Source of the DNA: Deltaproteobacteria bacterium
Lineage (GTDB): Bacteria; Myxococcota_A; Polyangia; JAAYKL01
Assembly: GCA_011389755.1 (NCBI GenBank)
Contig: JAABTR010000210.1
Location: 1-8,190 of the forward strand
DNA length: 8,190 bases
Direction: 5' to 3'
Part shown: one piece after another, positions 1 through 6,259 of the stretch
Position numbering within the stretch: position 1 is the stretch's first letter
How the letters are laid out: the number at the start of each line of letters is the position of its first letter
The notes under the pieces: generated by a model
Databases searched by the model: none
What the model saw: only the letters and a program-made list of their open reading frames with translations
What the model was told of the DNA's origin: nothing
Program-made: the position numbers and the translations under genes

Positions 1-1
1 G

Positions 2-382
2 CGCGTCCTGGTCTGGCCCGCTTCGATCATCGTGCTGGGCGTGCTTGGAGCCTTCATCGCGTGCCGCCGGGCGCAGGGGCGCGCGCAGTGGAAGGGGCCG
101 CTTGTGGTGTTTTTGGGGCTGTCTTTGGTGTTCGTCGCGTGGGCCTTTTTGATTCGAGAGCAGTTTCCGAGCGACGCGGTGCTCGCATCGCTCGCCCTCG
201 GCAGCGCCTTCATCGCCGGGGCGTCGCCCTATCTCGTCGGACCGATCGCACAGGCGGCGGCCAAGACCAAGGCGGCGCAGATGGCGGTCGCGGGGCTCCT
301 TGTGTGGCTGTTTGCCGCGTCGGCGCTCTACGTGCTGATTTGGCTAACCTTCGAGCACTACTTGATGGTGCTTGGACTTTAG
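2..382 (+). CDS. 3' end of a multi-pass membrane protein, function unknown (partial)
   Basis: This frame is open from the left edge to a TAG stop at 380-382, so the true start lies outside the window. A GTG at 32 could start a short ORF, but hydrophobic coding sequence continues upstream of it, so I read this as the C-terminal 126 residues of a longer protein. About four hydrophobic stretches are visible at residues 5-21, 33-51, 59-80 and 94-116 of the visible part. They are separated by short loops, including a basic one (RRAQGRAQWK), and the topology looks like an inner-membrane protein. I recognise no catalytic motif and do not assign a family; a transporter or permease subunit is possible. 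The next gene starts 14 bases after the stop, suggesting co-transcription. I am confident that it is coding, not of its function. Confidence 0.75.
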   Translation, partial: RVLVWPASIIVLGVLGAFIACRRAQGRAQWKGPLVVFLGLSLVFVAWAFLIREQFPSDAVLASLALGSAFIAGASPYLVGPIAQAAAKTKAAQMAVAGLLVWLFAASALYVLIWLTFEHYLMVLGL

Positions 383-386
383 AAAC

Positions 387-395
387 GGAGAAGGA
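387..395 (+). promoter_or_regulatory. Ribosome binding site deciding the lipoprotein start
   Basis: GGAGAAGGA occupies the 14-base gap after the upstream stop and precedes ATG 397 at a suitable distance. It supports this start over the long in-frame extension back to 61. Confidence 0.7.
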
Positions 396-396
396 T

Positions 397-1308
397 ATGC
401 GTTACGGGATCTATTTGTCATTCGCTGCAATGCTCATTCTCGCCGTGTCGTGTAAGGACAAGACCAAGGAGCCGACCAAGCGCGCGCATTCGATGCACAA
501 AGACGCGCCGGACTCTCCCCCCCAGCCCGACGTGGACCCACCCGCGGGGGTCGGCCCCTATGTCGACGCGGCATTTTTGATCGGACACATGCTCCAGGCA
601 GAAACGATCTCTTGGCCGGACGTCGAGGCGAAGTACGAGGTCGCCAAACCCTATGTCGAGCTCGTCGATGTGCAGCACAAGACGTCCTACGCAAAAGAGA
701 TTCCCCAGGGGCTCGCCGCCATCAAGGCCGGCGAATCGGTGGAGGTCAATCGTCACGTGGTGACAAAAGGCTTGCAGCACGTCACGGTTTTCATCATCGA
801 GGGGTTGCTCGACAAGCTGATCACCGAAGCCCCAAAGAACGCTAAAAAGAACAGCGACGAAATAAAAAGAGCCTTCGCCGCTATCGAGCCGACTTTCAGA
901 AGACGGGACGACACGGTTTACGGGGGCGAGCCGACCCTTGTCCCGGCGCTGGAGCGCGCTTTGAAGCAGCTGGAATCGGCGGGGAGCAAGCCGGCCATGG
1001 CCGGCGCGGCGATGGAGCTGTCGACGCTTTTGTCCAAGACATATGTTTTGTCGGTGCTGTTCGAGATGAAAGGCGTCGAGGAGTTTTGCGGGACGAAGAT
1101 GCCGGACCCGGACAAGTGCGCTGTCAAACGAACCGAGGCGGGGATCTACTACCGGATCATCAAGCCGGCGGTGGCGGCGCGCGACAAGGAGGGGGACGCC
1201 GCGATCGAGAAGATGATCCACTCCGAGCACGCGGTGCCAAAGTACTCAAGGGCGCGGGAGCTGCTCGCCGAGAACCTTCCCTTTTCCGCGCAGGACCTGA
1301 CGTTTTGA
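397..1308 (+). CDS. Predicted periplasmic helical lipoprotein, function unknown
   Basis: The product is 303 residues. The ATG at 397 is chosen because GGAG (387-390) and AAGGA (391-395) precede it, and because the protein then begins with a lipoprotein signal peptide: a short n-region (MRYG), a hydrophobic core, and AVSC with the lipidated Cys at residue 19. The -3 residue is Ala rather than the preferred Leu. A Lys at +2 gives no classical inner-membrane retention signal, so an outer-membrane anchor is plausible. Residues 20-52 form a charged, Pro-rich linker. The rest reads as mainly alpha-helical. Histidines cluster at H120 and H128 within one likely helix, with others at H64, H94, H275 and H278. 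A Cys pair (C231, C241) could form a disulfide. The helical, His-bearing layout is loosely reminiscent of imelysin/EfeM-type periplasmic proteins, but I see no diagnostic GxHxxE motif and do not assign that family. The same frame is open back to 61, but that part overlaps the upstream gene and is a shadow. The stop overlaps the next start as TGATG. Confidence 0.85.
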   Translation: MRYGIYLSFAAMLILAVSCKDKTKEPTKRAHSMHKDAPDSPPQPDVDPPAGVGPYVDAAFLIGHMLQAETISWPDVEAKYEVAKPYVELVDVQHKTSYAKEIPQGLAAIKAGESVEVNRHVVTKGLQHVTVFIIEGLLDKLITEAPKNAKKNSDEIKRAFAAIEPTFRRRDDTVYGGEPTLVPALERALKQLESAGSKPAMAGAAMELSTLLSKTYVLSVLFEMKGVEEFCGTKMPDPDKCAVKRTEAGIYYRIIKPAVAARDKEGDAAIEKMIHSEHAVPKYSRARELLAENLPFSAQDLTF

Positions 1309-1526
1309 TGGGCCCACAGTCACGAGGGAGAATCCTGCGGGTCAAGCGGGGGTACAATCCAAACTCCAGCTCTATCGGGAGCGATATCCCGACGTTTCTC
1401 TTCTCCTCGTCGGCCCTCGTGCTTCTGTCGGCGATGGCACTGCAGGTTCACTCGATCATCAAGGCCCACTTCGGGCGAGACAATGACGGCGCCGCGGCGA
1501 AAAAATCGAAGGGCAATGATCAATAG
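1308..1526 (+). CDS. Small single-pass membrane protein with a GYNPNSSSIGS patch
   Basis: The product is 72 residues, starting at the ATG of a TGATG stop/start overlap with the lipoprotein gene. AGGA at 1292-1295 is rather distant, so translational coupling is the likelier mode of initiation. Residues 1-15 are basic (several Arg/Lys). Residues 15-25 read GYNPNSSSIGS, followed by DIP and one hydrophobic helix at about 29-51. The tail is hydrophilic and ends in a Lys-rich stretch. The Gly/Asn/Ser patch placed directly before the membrane helix looks like a conserved functional motif rather than random sequence, but I cannot name a family. Alternatives are an accessory subunit of a membrane complex, a small assembly factor, or a precursor peptide that is modified; no maturase gene is visible in the window. 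The frame is open upstream to 1086, but that part lies inside the lipoprotein gene and is discarded. The 3' end overlaps the next gene by 11 bases. Confidence 0.7.
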   Translation: MGPQSRGRILRVKRGYNPNSSSIGSDIPTFLFSSSALVLLSAMALQVHSIIKAHFGRDNDGAAAKKSKGNDQ

Positions 1527-2025
1527 ATATTCATTTGTTTTCTTGGCCGCCTTGCTGGCCGCGAGCTTTGCGGTCAGCTGCGGCGGTGATCGGACCGGCG
1601 ACGTTCTCCAGGAGTTTCGGCTCGAGACGCTCGGCGGCGGGCGTTTCTACCTGGGAGACCATCGAGGAAAAGCGGTGGTGATGGTGTTTTGGTCTGTCCA
1701 CTGTGTCCCGTGTCATCGGCAGCTCAGCGATCTTGGGAAGCACGGCCTCATGAACGACCCAAAGGTGAAGGTCGTGTCTGTCTGCGTCGATCCGGCCGAT
1801 CGCGGGCTCGTGGAACAGGGCGCCCGGATGTTCGGTGGTGGTATCCCTGTGCTCTTGGACGAAGACCGCGCCGTGGCGAGGAAGCTGGGCGTTGAGGCCG
1901 AGCCCACCACCTTGATAGTCGACAAAAAAGGAACCGAGGCAAGCCGCATCGTCGGGTACGACGGGGCCACTTTGTCCCAGATAACAAAGGCTGTCGCCGT
2001 AATAGAGCAAAGAACGAGCAGATGA
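1516..2025 (+). CDS. TlpA/ResA-like thioredoxin-fold lipoprotein
   Basis: The product is 169 residues and probably a membrane-anchored periplasmic thiol-disulfide oxidoreductase. The start at 1516 gives a normal lipoprotein signal (hydrophobic residues 7-19, then AVSC with Cys22). AAGGG at 1509-1513 lies close to the ATG, so coupling to the upstream gene probably helps. An alternative ATG at 1483 would add 11 mostly basic residues. After a short linker comes an AhpC/TSA-Redoxin-type domain at about 32-165: a strand with VVMVFW, the redox motif C63-V-P-C66, and the cis-proline at P130 in EPTTLIVD. An extra Cys at C90 follows the second strand. In this family, the CXXC reduces or oxidises disulfides, for example in cytochrome c maturation or for outer-membrane clients. 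No cytochrome c maturation gene is visible, so the client may be a product of this operon, such as the Cys-containing lipoprotein or the Cys-rich membrane protein downstream. The stop overlaps the next start (ATGA). Confidence 0.9.
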   Translation: MINRYSFVFLAALLAASFAVSCGGDRTGDVLQEFRLETLGGGRFYLGDHRGKAVVMVFWSVHCVPCHRQLSDLGKHGLMNDPKVKVVSVCVDPADRGLVEQGARMFGGGIPVLLDEDRAVARKLGVEAEPTTLIVDKKGTEASRIVGYDGATLSQITKAVAVIEQRTSR

Positions 2026-3998
2026 AAAAGATCTTCGGGGCGTTCATTTTTCCTTTATTCGTTTTGGCTGCGTCGCCTTCGGCTAGCGCCGCGGCGACCG
2101 GGAACGACCTCGTTATCGGCCCCTATGTCCCAAGCGCGGACACGGTGAGCGCCGTCGTCGCGTTCGAGCTCGCCTCGCCCTCCACCGCGAGCGTGACGGT
2201 CAAGACGGAAAAAGGGGATCGCGTTTTTAGAAGCGAGGTGTCCCAGACGCTCCACTTTGTCGAGATAGATGGGCTCGAGCCCGGCAGGGCCTACGAGTAT
2301 GTCGTCTCCGCGCCCCTGGTGCAGCTCGGCGAGCGAGGCCAGGGGCTCATCAAGACCGCTCCTCTTCCGGGCGGGTCGTTCACGTTTACGGTGATCGGAG
2401 ACACCCGCCCTGGCGAAAACAAAGTGAGCGTGCACCACGCCGCCTTGGCAGAGCAAATGGCCCTACTCGACCCGGCCTTCTCTTTGGTCTTGGGCGATCT
2501 GGTGGATGATGGCAGAGATCCGGCGCAGTGGCGTGTTTTTTTCGAGGTGGAGAAGCTTCTCTTGGGGAGAGCCGCCCTGTTCCCGGTCCTCGGAGACAAC
2601 GATCACGCGGGAGGCGAGGGGCTCATGCCCCGCTACTTTCCGAAGCTCGCCCAAAGGTACTACTCCTTCGAATGGGGCGGGGTGCACTTCTTCGGGCTCA
2701 GCGCGTGGGACACAAAGGGGCGCCAGCCCGGGTCCGAGTACGATGAGCGAAGCGAGCAGTACCTCTGGCTTGAGTCGCAGCTTTTCAAAAAAGAGGTCCA
2801 GCAGGCGCCGTTTCGCGTGGTGTTTATCCACGATCCGGTGTTCATCAGCCGAGGGCGGGGCGCACGTTTGTTGCAAGAGACTTTTGCCCCGCTCTTTGAG
2901 CGCGCCGCGGTCGACATCGTCTTTGCCAGCTGGCACCTCTACGAGCGAAGCCGCGTCAATAGGGTCAATTACATCATCAGCGGCGGCGGCGGCGCCGAGC
3001 TGATCTGGAACGCTCCCGACGCGGATTTCAAGGCGATCGCGGACGCGAAGCGGTACCACTTTTGCCGAGTGGATGTGAGCAGCGGAGGCTTGTCGCTGCG
3101 GGCCGTGGCCGAGGACGGGACGGTCCTCGATCGCGTGACGCTTGCGACCAATCGCGGCGACGACACCCGAGACGAAGAGTTCTTCCGTTTCGCCACCAGG
3201 ATGGCGACCCTCGAAACGTATGGCGACGGCGAAAAAACGGTCGTGCCCGTCTATGTCTTCGACGCCGACGAAAAACCGTTCCAGTCGGGCGCGCTGTCGC
3301 AAGCTGCGAGCGCCCTCGGCGCGACCGTGGCGGTCTACAGCTTCAATCTCAGAAAAAAGGGCGTCTTCGACTTGCTTTTGCACGCGCAAGGGGTGACCGG
3401 CGCCACGGTCGAGCGACTTCCCGCGGTCTTTTTGAAAGGCCGCTATCTAGCGGACCTCGAGACGCTCCCCGCTGCGTTTAAAAGCGACGCACGGTCTTTT
3501 GGCAGCGACGTGTTCAAAGAAAAATCGGCCCTGAGCGACACTCGCAGGTCCACCTTCGGGGCGCTCACCGCAGGCGCCGTCGCCCTGAACGGCTTGATGC
3601 GCGGCCTGACCGTCGGCGGGTTTGCCTGGCTCATCGGTTTCGGTCTTTTGCTGCTGCTCGTGGCCAGGCGCGGCGGCCCGGTGAACAGGACCGCGGGTGT
3701 CGCCCTCGGGGTCGCCTTCGCCTCATGCATTTTGTGGGGCGTCTTCTATTTCGACATCATCAAAAATGTCCCCGACCCGGATCTCTTCGCGACAGCGCTG
3801 GGACCCAAGGACAGCTCGCTCGTGTTCTTTGAGATTCAGGCGATGATGGACGAACCCACCTTTCGAGGACGCGGGCTTGTGTACCTCATCTTGCGCACGA
3901 CAGCAGCGCTCTCGCCGGCCGTTTTCGTGATGTTTGTCGTCAAAATGGTCCCTCGCCCCACGCCAAAAAAAAAGGATGTCACAGCCGATGCCGCGTAG
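2022..3998 (+). CDS. Exported metallophosphoesterase-like protein with cysteine-free thioredoxin-like and membrane C-terminus
   Basis: The product is 658 residues. The start is the ATG of an ATGA overlap; no strong Shine-Dalgarno precedes it, consistent with coupling. A signal peptide spans 1-24 (ASAAA region). Residues 28-112 resemble the fibronectin-like N-terminal domain of purple acid phosphatases (LEPGRAYEYVV). Residues 120-375 form a calcineurin-like phosphoesterase domain: GDTR (D127), LGDLVDDG (D159), GDND (191-194), VVFIHDP (H270), SWHLYER (303-309) and SGGGGAE. The usual GNHD/E and GHxHxYER motifs are changed: Asn and His become D192 and N193, and the first His of GHxH becomes S303. 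Residues 405-485 look like a thioredoxin/glutaredoxin-type fold, with LPAVFLKG (P467) in the cis-Pro position but no CXXC. Hydrophobic segments follow at about 513-548, 556-578 and 618-642, and the first two resemble CcdA/DsbD-type helices without the usual NPC. The tail is Lys-rich (PKKKD). The phosphoesterase fold is well supported, its activity is doubtful, and the C-terminal interpretation is inference. Confidence 0.88.
   Translation: MKKIFGAFIFPLFVLAASPSASAAATGNDLVIGPYVPSADTVSAVVAFELASPSTASVTVKTEKGDRVFRSEVSQTLHFVEIDGLEPGRAYEYVVSAPLVQLGERGQGLIKTAPLPGGSFTFTVIGDTRPGENKVSVHHAALAEQMALLDPAFSLVLGDLVDDGRDPAQWRVFFEVEKLLLGRAALFPVLGDNDHAGGEGLMPRYFPKLAQRYYSFEWGGVHFFGLSAWDTKGRQPGSEYDERSEQYLWLESQLFKKEVQQAPFRVVFIHDPVFISRGRGARLLQETFAPLFERAAVDIVFASWHLYERSRVNRVNYIISGGGGAELIWNAPDADFKAIADAKRYHFCRVDVSSGGLSLRAVAEDGTVLDRVTLATNRGDDTRDEEFFRFATRMATLETYGDGEKTVVPVYVFDADEKPFQSGALSQAASALGATVAVYSFNLRKKGVFDLLLHAQGVTGATVERLPAVFLKGRYLADLETLPAAFKSDARSFGSDVFKEKSALSDTRRSTFGALTAGAVALNGLMRGLTVGGFAWLIGFGLLLLLVARRGGPVNRTAGVALGVAFASCILWGVFYFDIIKNVPDPDLFATALGPKDSSLVFFEIQAMMDEPTFRGRGLVYLILRTTAALSPAVFVMFVVKMVPRPTPKKKDVTADAA
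3965..3973 (+). repeat. Homopolymer run A9 at a gene junction
   Basis: Nine consecutive A encode Lys codons at the C-terminus of the phosphoesterase-like protein and overlap the ribosome binding site of the next gene. The run includes A AAA AAG in the zero frame, a classical slippery heptamer. Confidence 0.9.
3969..3976 (+). promoter_or_regulatory. Ribosome binding site for the TPR-like membrane protein
   Basis: AAAAAGGA lies 11 bases before ATG 3988. It abuts the alternative ATG at 3976, which makes that start unlikely. The site is formed by the A9 run and following GGA inside the last codons of the phosphoesterase-like gene. Confidence 0.6.
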
Positions 3999-5238
3999 AA
4001 TCGTCATAGCGTTGCTCGTCTTTGTCCTCGTCCCCGCGGCGGCCACGGCGGCGCCTCATCGAGCTGTGGCTTTGTACAAAGAGGAGATCGCGAAGCAAGA
4101 ATACGCCAAGGCCTTGATGGCGCTGCACAGGGCTCTGCGCACGGCGCAGAACCTCTCGCCGGAGCACAAGCTCGATATTCTGGTCGCCAAGGCGAGGTTC
4201 TACGAGCGGTATGTGGGCGATCTCGATGAGTCGCTCCTCATACTGGAAAAAGCCCGCCGGGAGATCCCCGTGATCGATGCGGCTCGAAAAAGAAATATCG
4301 ACGCGCGGATCGGGGATGTCCAGAAGATCATCTCGGCTCATATGGACGTAAGAGCGTTCATCGAGCGGCTCGAGGGCCTTGCGCCGAAGGAGCAAAAGGA
4401 GGCGATCGGTGCGATCGAAGCTTTCCTCGAAAAAGCGGGGGCTCGAGGCCCGTACACGGGGGCGCTCAATCATTTCTTAGGGGTCGCGCACCTCGAATCC
4501 GAGGAGCTTCACGCCGCTTACAACGCTTTCGACGAGGCCCTTGAGATCTCTCCGGCGATCTTTTTTCGCTATCCGACAAGAGAGCTCAAGCAGAGGGCTT
4601 TTTTCTCATGGAAGCAACACACCCTGCCCTTTGTCGCGAAGCTTTTGGTGTCGGTTTTCCTCGCGCTCATCGCGCTGGGGCTCTTTTGGGCGCGACCTTT
4701 TAGGTGGGTCCGCTGGGGGCATCTCGTGGCGGCGCCGGCCCTGATCGCGTTTTGGGTGATCGCGCACCGGGCGCTGATATTCGTCTCCATGAGCCTCGCC
4801 GATGATACGGCGCACCAAGGAGGCAGTGTTATCGTGGAGTCCCACTCGGGGGCCGCGCTCTCGAGCCCGCTGACGGAGCTTTTGTTTGTCTACGGGCTGA
4901 TCGCCGTGGTTGCGATCTTTTTAGCGTCGCTGGCGATCAGCCGGATCGAGCTGCCGATGACGCGCTACGCGGCAAATGTCTGCGCCGGCTTCTGCATCAC
5001 CGGGGCGCTCATGATCTGCTTTGTTTTAAACCATTGCCAGACGCACTCCATGTCCGCGAAGGGCTCGCGGTTTGAGCACCTTCTTTCCAGCTTCCGGTAT
5101 GAACTGACCGAGCCGATCCCCTATCTGCTCAGCAGCCCAAAAGACTTCCCAGGGCTGGACGTCGCTGGCATCGACGAGGTGGTGCTCAGGAGATATTTTA
5201 AAGAAATGGGATACACGCAGGAGGGCGGCGATGAGTAA
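3988..5238 (+). CDS. Membrane protein with periplasmic TPR-like domain and four transmembrane helices
   Basis: The product is 416 residues. The ATG at 3988 is preferred because a typical signal peptide follows at once (MPRR, a hydrophobic core, then AAATAAPHR) and AAAAAGGA lies at 3969-3976. The frame is open upstream to 3934, and an in-frame ATG at 3976 is an alternative. Residues 24-195 are helical with a TPR-like rhythm: Y-x-K-A-L-x-A-L-H-R-A-L near 40-50, D-E-S-L-L-I-L-E-K-A near 80-89, and AAYNAFDEALEISP at 176-189, which matches TPR spacing well. Membrane helices follow at about 214-234, 244-268, 296-316 and 328-348. The last contains C332, C336 and C344, with C350, H349 and H353 at its end. 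The tail (350-416) is soluble. TPR domains usually mediate protein contacts, so this is a candidate assembly scaffold for the operon's products. It overlaps the genes before and after by 11 and 8 bases. The membrane family is not recognised. Confidence 0.85.
   Translation: MPRRIVIALLVFVLVPAAATAAPHRAVALYKEEIAKQEYAKALMALHRALRTAQNLSPEHKLDILVAKARFYERYVGDLDESLLILEKARREIPVIDAARKRNIDARIGDVQKIISAHMDVRAFIERLEGLAPKEQKEAIGAIEAFLEKAGARGPYTGALNHFLGVAHLESEELHAAYNAFDEALEISPAIFFRYPTRELKQRAFFSWKQHTLPFVAKLLVSVFLALIALGLFWARPFRWVRWGHLVAAPALIAFWVIAHRALIFVSMSLADDTAHQGGSVIVESHSGAALSSPLTELLFVYGLIAVVAIFLASLAISRIELPMTRYAANVCAGFCITGALMICFVLNHCQTHSMSAKGSRFEHLLSSFRYELTEPIPYLLSSPKDFPGLDVAGIDEVVLRRYFKEMGYTQEGGDE
5219..5225 (+). 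promoter_or_regulatory. Strong ribosome binding site for the pseudopilin-like membrane protein
   Basis: AGGAGGG lies inside the end of the TPR-protein gene, five bases before the ATG at 5231. It is the best Shine-Dalgarno match in the window and fixes the start. It suggests that this gene can be translated independently of its upstream neighbour. Confidence 0.8.
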
Positions 5239-6259
5239 GCGCTCCTTTGCCGCGCTGCTGTTTGCTCTGGGGGGGGGTCAAGCCTTTGGAACGCTCGTGG
5301 CCCTGGGCGCTTTGATGAGCTGGGAGCCGCTTAACCCTTTTCGTTACCTCACAGATCCCGTTTTACTGCAGCTAAACACGCCAGAGCTCAACCTGCTCAT
5401 CGGTGTGACGACCTACCTCGTCTCGACAGTTTTTTTGATGGCCCTTTTCGAAACTCGGCTAAGAGCGCGAAACTTTTGCGGGCGAGCATCCCTGCTTGGG
5501 CTTGTCCCACTCGTGGGGGCTGTGAGCCTGTTTTTCTTTCGCAAAAAAAACGGTGCCCCCTCGAAGGACACAACCTCAAGAGCCGGCGGTCAGCTCTTTC
5601 CGGCGGCGATCGTCGCCGGTCTGACCGGGCTGATGGTGATCTTCGGTGTGTACTTCGTCACCCAGATAGGGAAGCCCCGCGAGTCGGTCACGTCGGTGGC
5701 GCACGCAAATTTCGAGGCGTATTCGGCCGTCAAGAAGATCTTTGAGGCCCAAAAGTCCTACAAGCTCAAGGACTGGGATGGTGATGGGGAAAAGGAATTT
5801 GCTCTGTTCGTCGCGCACCTCTGGCGCACCGGGCGCAAAAAGTCGGAGCCGGTCGATGTCGGCCTCCTTTCCGAAGAGCTGGCCGTTGCGAGAAACGTCG
5901 AGCTTTCCTATCACGGTTACAGTTTCCGCAACCTGCATCATCAGCAGATGGTTCCCCGGCGAGCTCTGCATGAGGCTGCCTCGGGCGAGTCTCATCTGCG
6001 GGAGCTGAACTACCGTGAGCAGTGGGCGCTCATTGCCGAGCCTCAGTTTTCGCCCGAGCGAGAAGACAAAAATCGAAGCCTCGAGTTCCTCGCCTTTTCG
6101 GACGGTCGCATCTTCGCCAGGCAGCGCAGAAACGAGAAAATAGAGTCCATTCCCTTTGAATATGAAAAACAGTGGTCGCTCGTCTCTTCTGTCGCCGATA
6201 TCGAAAACCTGCAGAGATCGGGAGGGCAAAATGATGACTTGCCGGACAGCCGCCATTAG
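5231..6259 (+). CDS. Four-helix membrane protein with pseudopilin-like periplasmic domain
   Basis: The product is 342 residues. The ATG at 5231 has a near-perfect AGGAGGG (5219-5225) five bases upstream. Hydrophobic helices lie at about 8-29, 55-75, 86-103 and 123-145, with a basic, polar loop at 104-120. The rest (150-342) is soluble. Residues 157-300 resemble the globular part of type II pseudopilins and related pilin-like proteins: an alpha-helix with ANFEAYSAVKKIFEAQKSY, then D181-W-D183-G-D185-G-E187 as a possible calcium loop, LWRT, SYHGYSF, and late beta-strands (EQWALIAEP, LEFLAFSDGRIFA). In true pseudopilins the first helix follows a GFTLIE-type leader; here it follows membrane helix 4 and no prepilin peptidase site is seen. 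This could be an adapted pilin fold used as a periplasmic sensor or ligand-binding domain. A run of nine G at 5269-5277 lies inside the first helix. The final codons overlap the receptor gene by 29 bases. Its exact role is unknown. Confidence 0.85.
   Translation: MSKRSFAALLFALGGGQAFGTLVALGALMSWEPLNPFRYLTDPVLLQLNTPELNLLIGVTTYLVSTVFLMALFETRLRARNFCGRASLLGLVPLVGAVSLFFFRKKNGAPSKDTTSRAGGQLFPAAIVAGLTGLMVIFGVYFVTQIGKPRESVTSVAHANFEAYSAVKKIFEAQKSYKLKDWDGDGEKEFALFVAHLWRTGRKKSEPVDVGLLSEELAVARNVELSYHGYSFRNLHHQQMVPRRALHEAASGESHLRELNYREQWALIAEPQFSPEREDKNRSLEFLAFSDGRIFARQRRNEKIESIPFEYEKQWSLVSSVADIENLQRSGGQNDDLPDSRH
5269..5277 (+). repeat. Homopolymer run G9 near a gene start
   Basis: Nine consecutive G encode the three Gly codons (about residues 14-16) in the first membrane helix of the pseudopilin-like protein. 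Replication slippage here would shift the frame near the start of the gene. Confidence 0.9.
5543..5550 (+). repeat. Homopolymer run A8 in a loop-coding region
   Basis: Eight consecutive A encode Lys-Lys-Asn in the basic loop between membrane helices 3 and 4 of the pseudopilin-like protein. It is a second slippage-prone tract in the same gene. Confidence 0.85.
6221..6225 (+). promoter_or_regulatory. Ribosome binding site for the TonB-dependent receptor
   Basis: GGAGG lies five bases before ATG 6231 and eight before ATG 6234, so either of the tandem ATGs could be used. The site is inside the 3' end of the preceding gene, supporting co-transcription. Confidence 0.7.

Noticed and set aside
61..396. 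N-terminal extension of the lipoprotein frame
   Set aside because: It overlaps the membrane-protein gene in another frame, reads as Arg/Gly-rich shadow sequence, and would bury the lipoprotein signal peptide.
418..1230. Long minus-strand ORF (270 codons) opposite the lipoprotein gene
   Set aside because: It is a high-GC antisense shadow: no ribosome binding site, a composition dominated by Arg/Leu/Val/Asp, and it sits on a well-supported plus-strand lipoprotein.
1086..1307. N-terminal extension of the small membrane-protein frame
   Set aside because: It lies wholly inside the lipoprotein gene. The TGATG overlap and the change in composition support a start at 1308.
2463..3389. Long minus-strand ORF (308 codons) opposite the phosphoesterase-like gene
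   Set aside because: The plus strand shows clear phosphoesterase motifs in order. The antisense product has no recognisable features and reflects codon bias.
3965..4040. Programmed -1 frameshift at A AAA AAG
   Set aside because: A -1 shift leads to a stop after about a dozen codons and yields no domain. There is no evident stimulatory stem-loop or upstream Shine-Dalgarno-like element.
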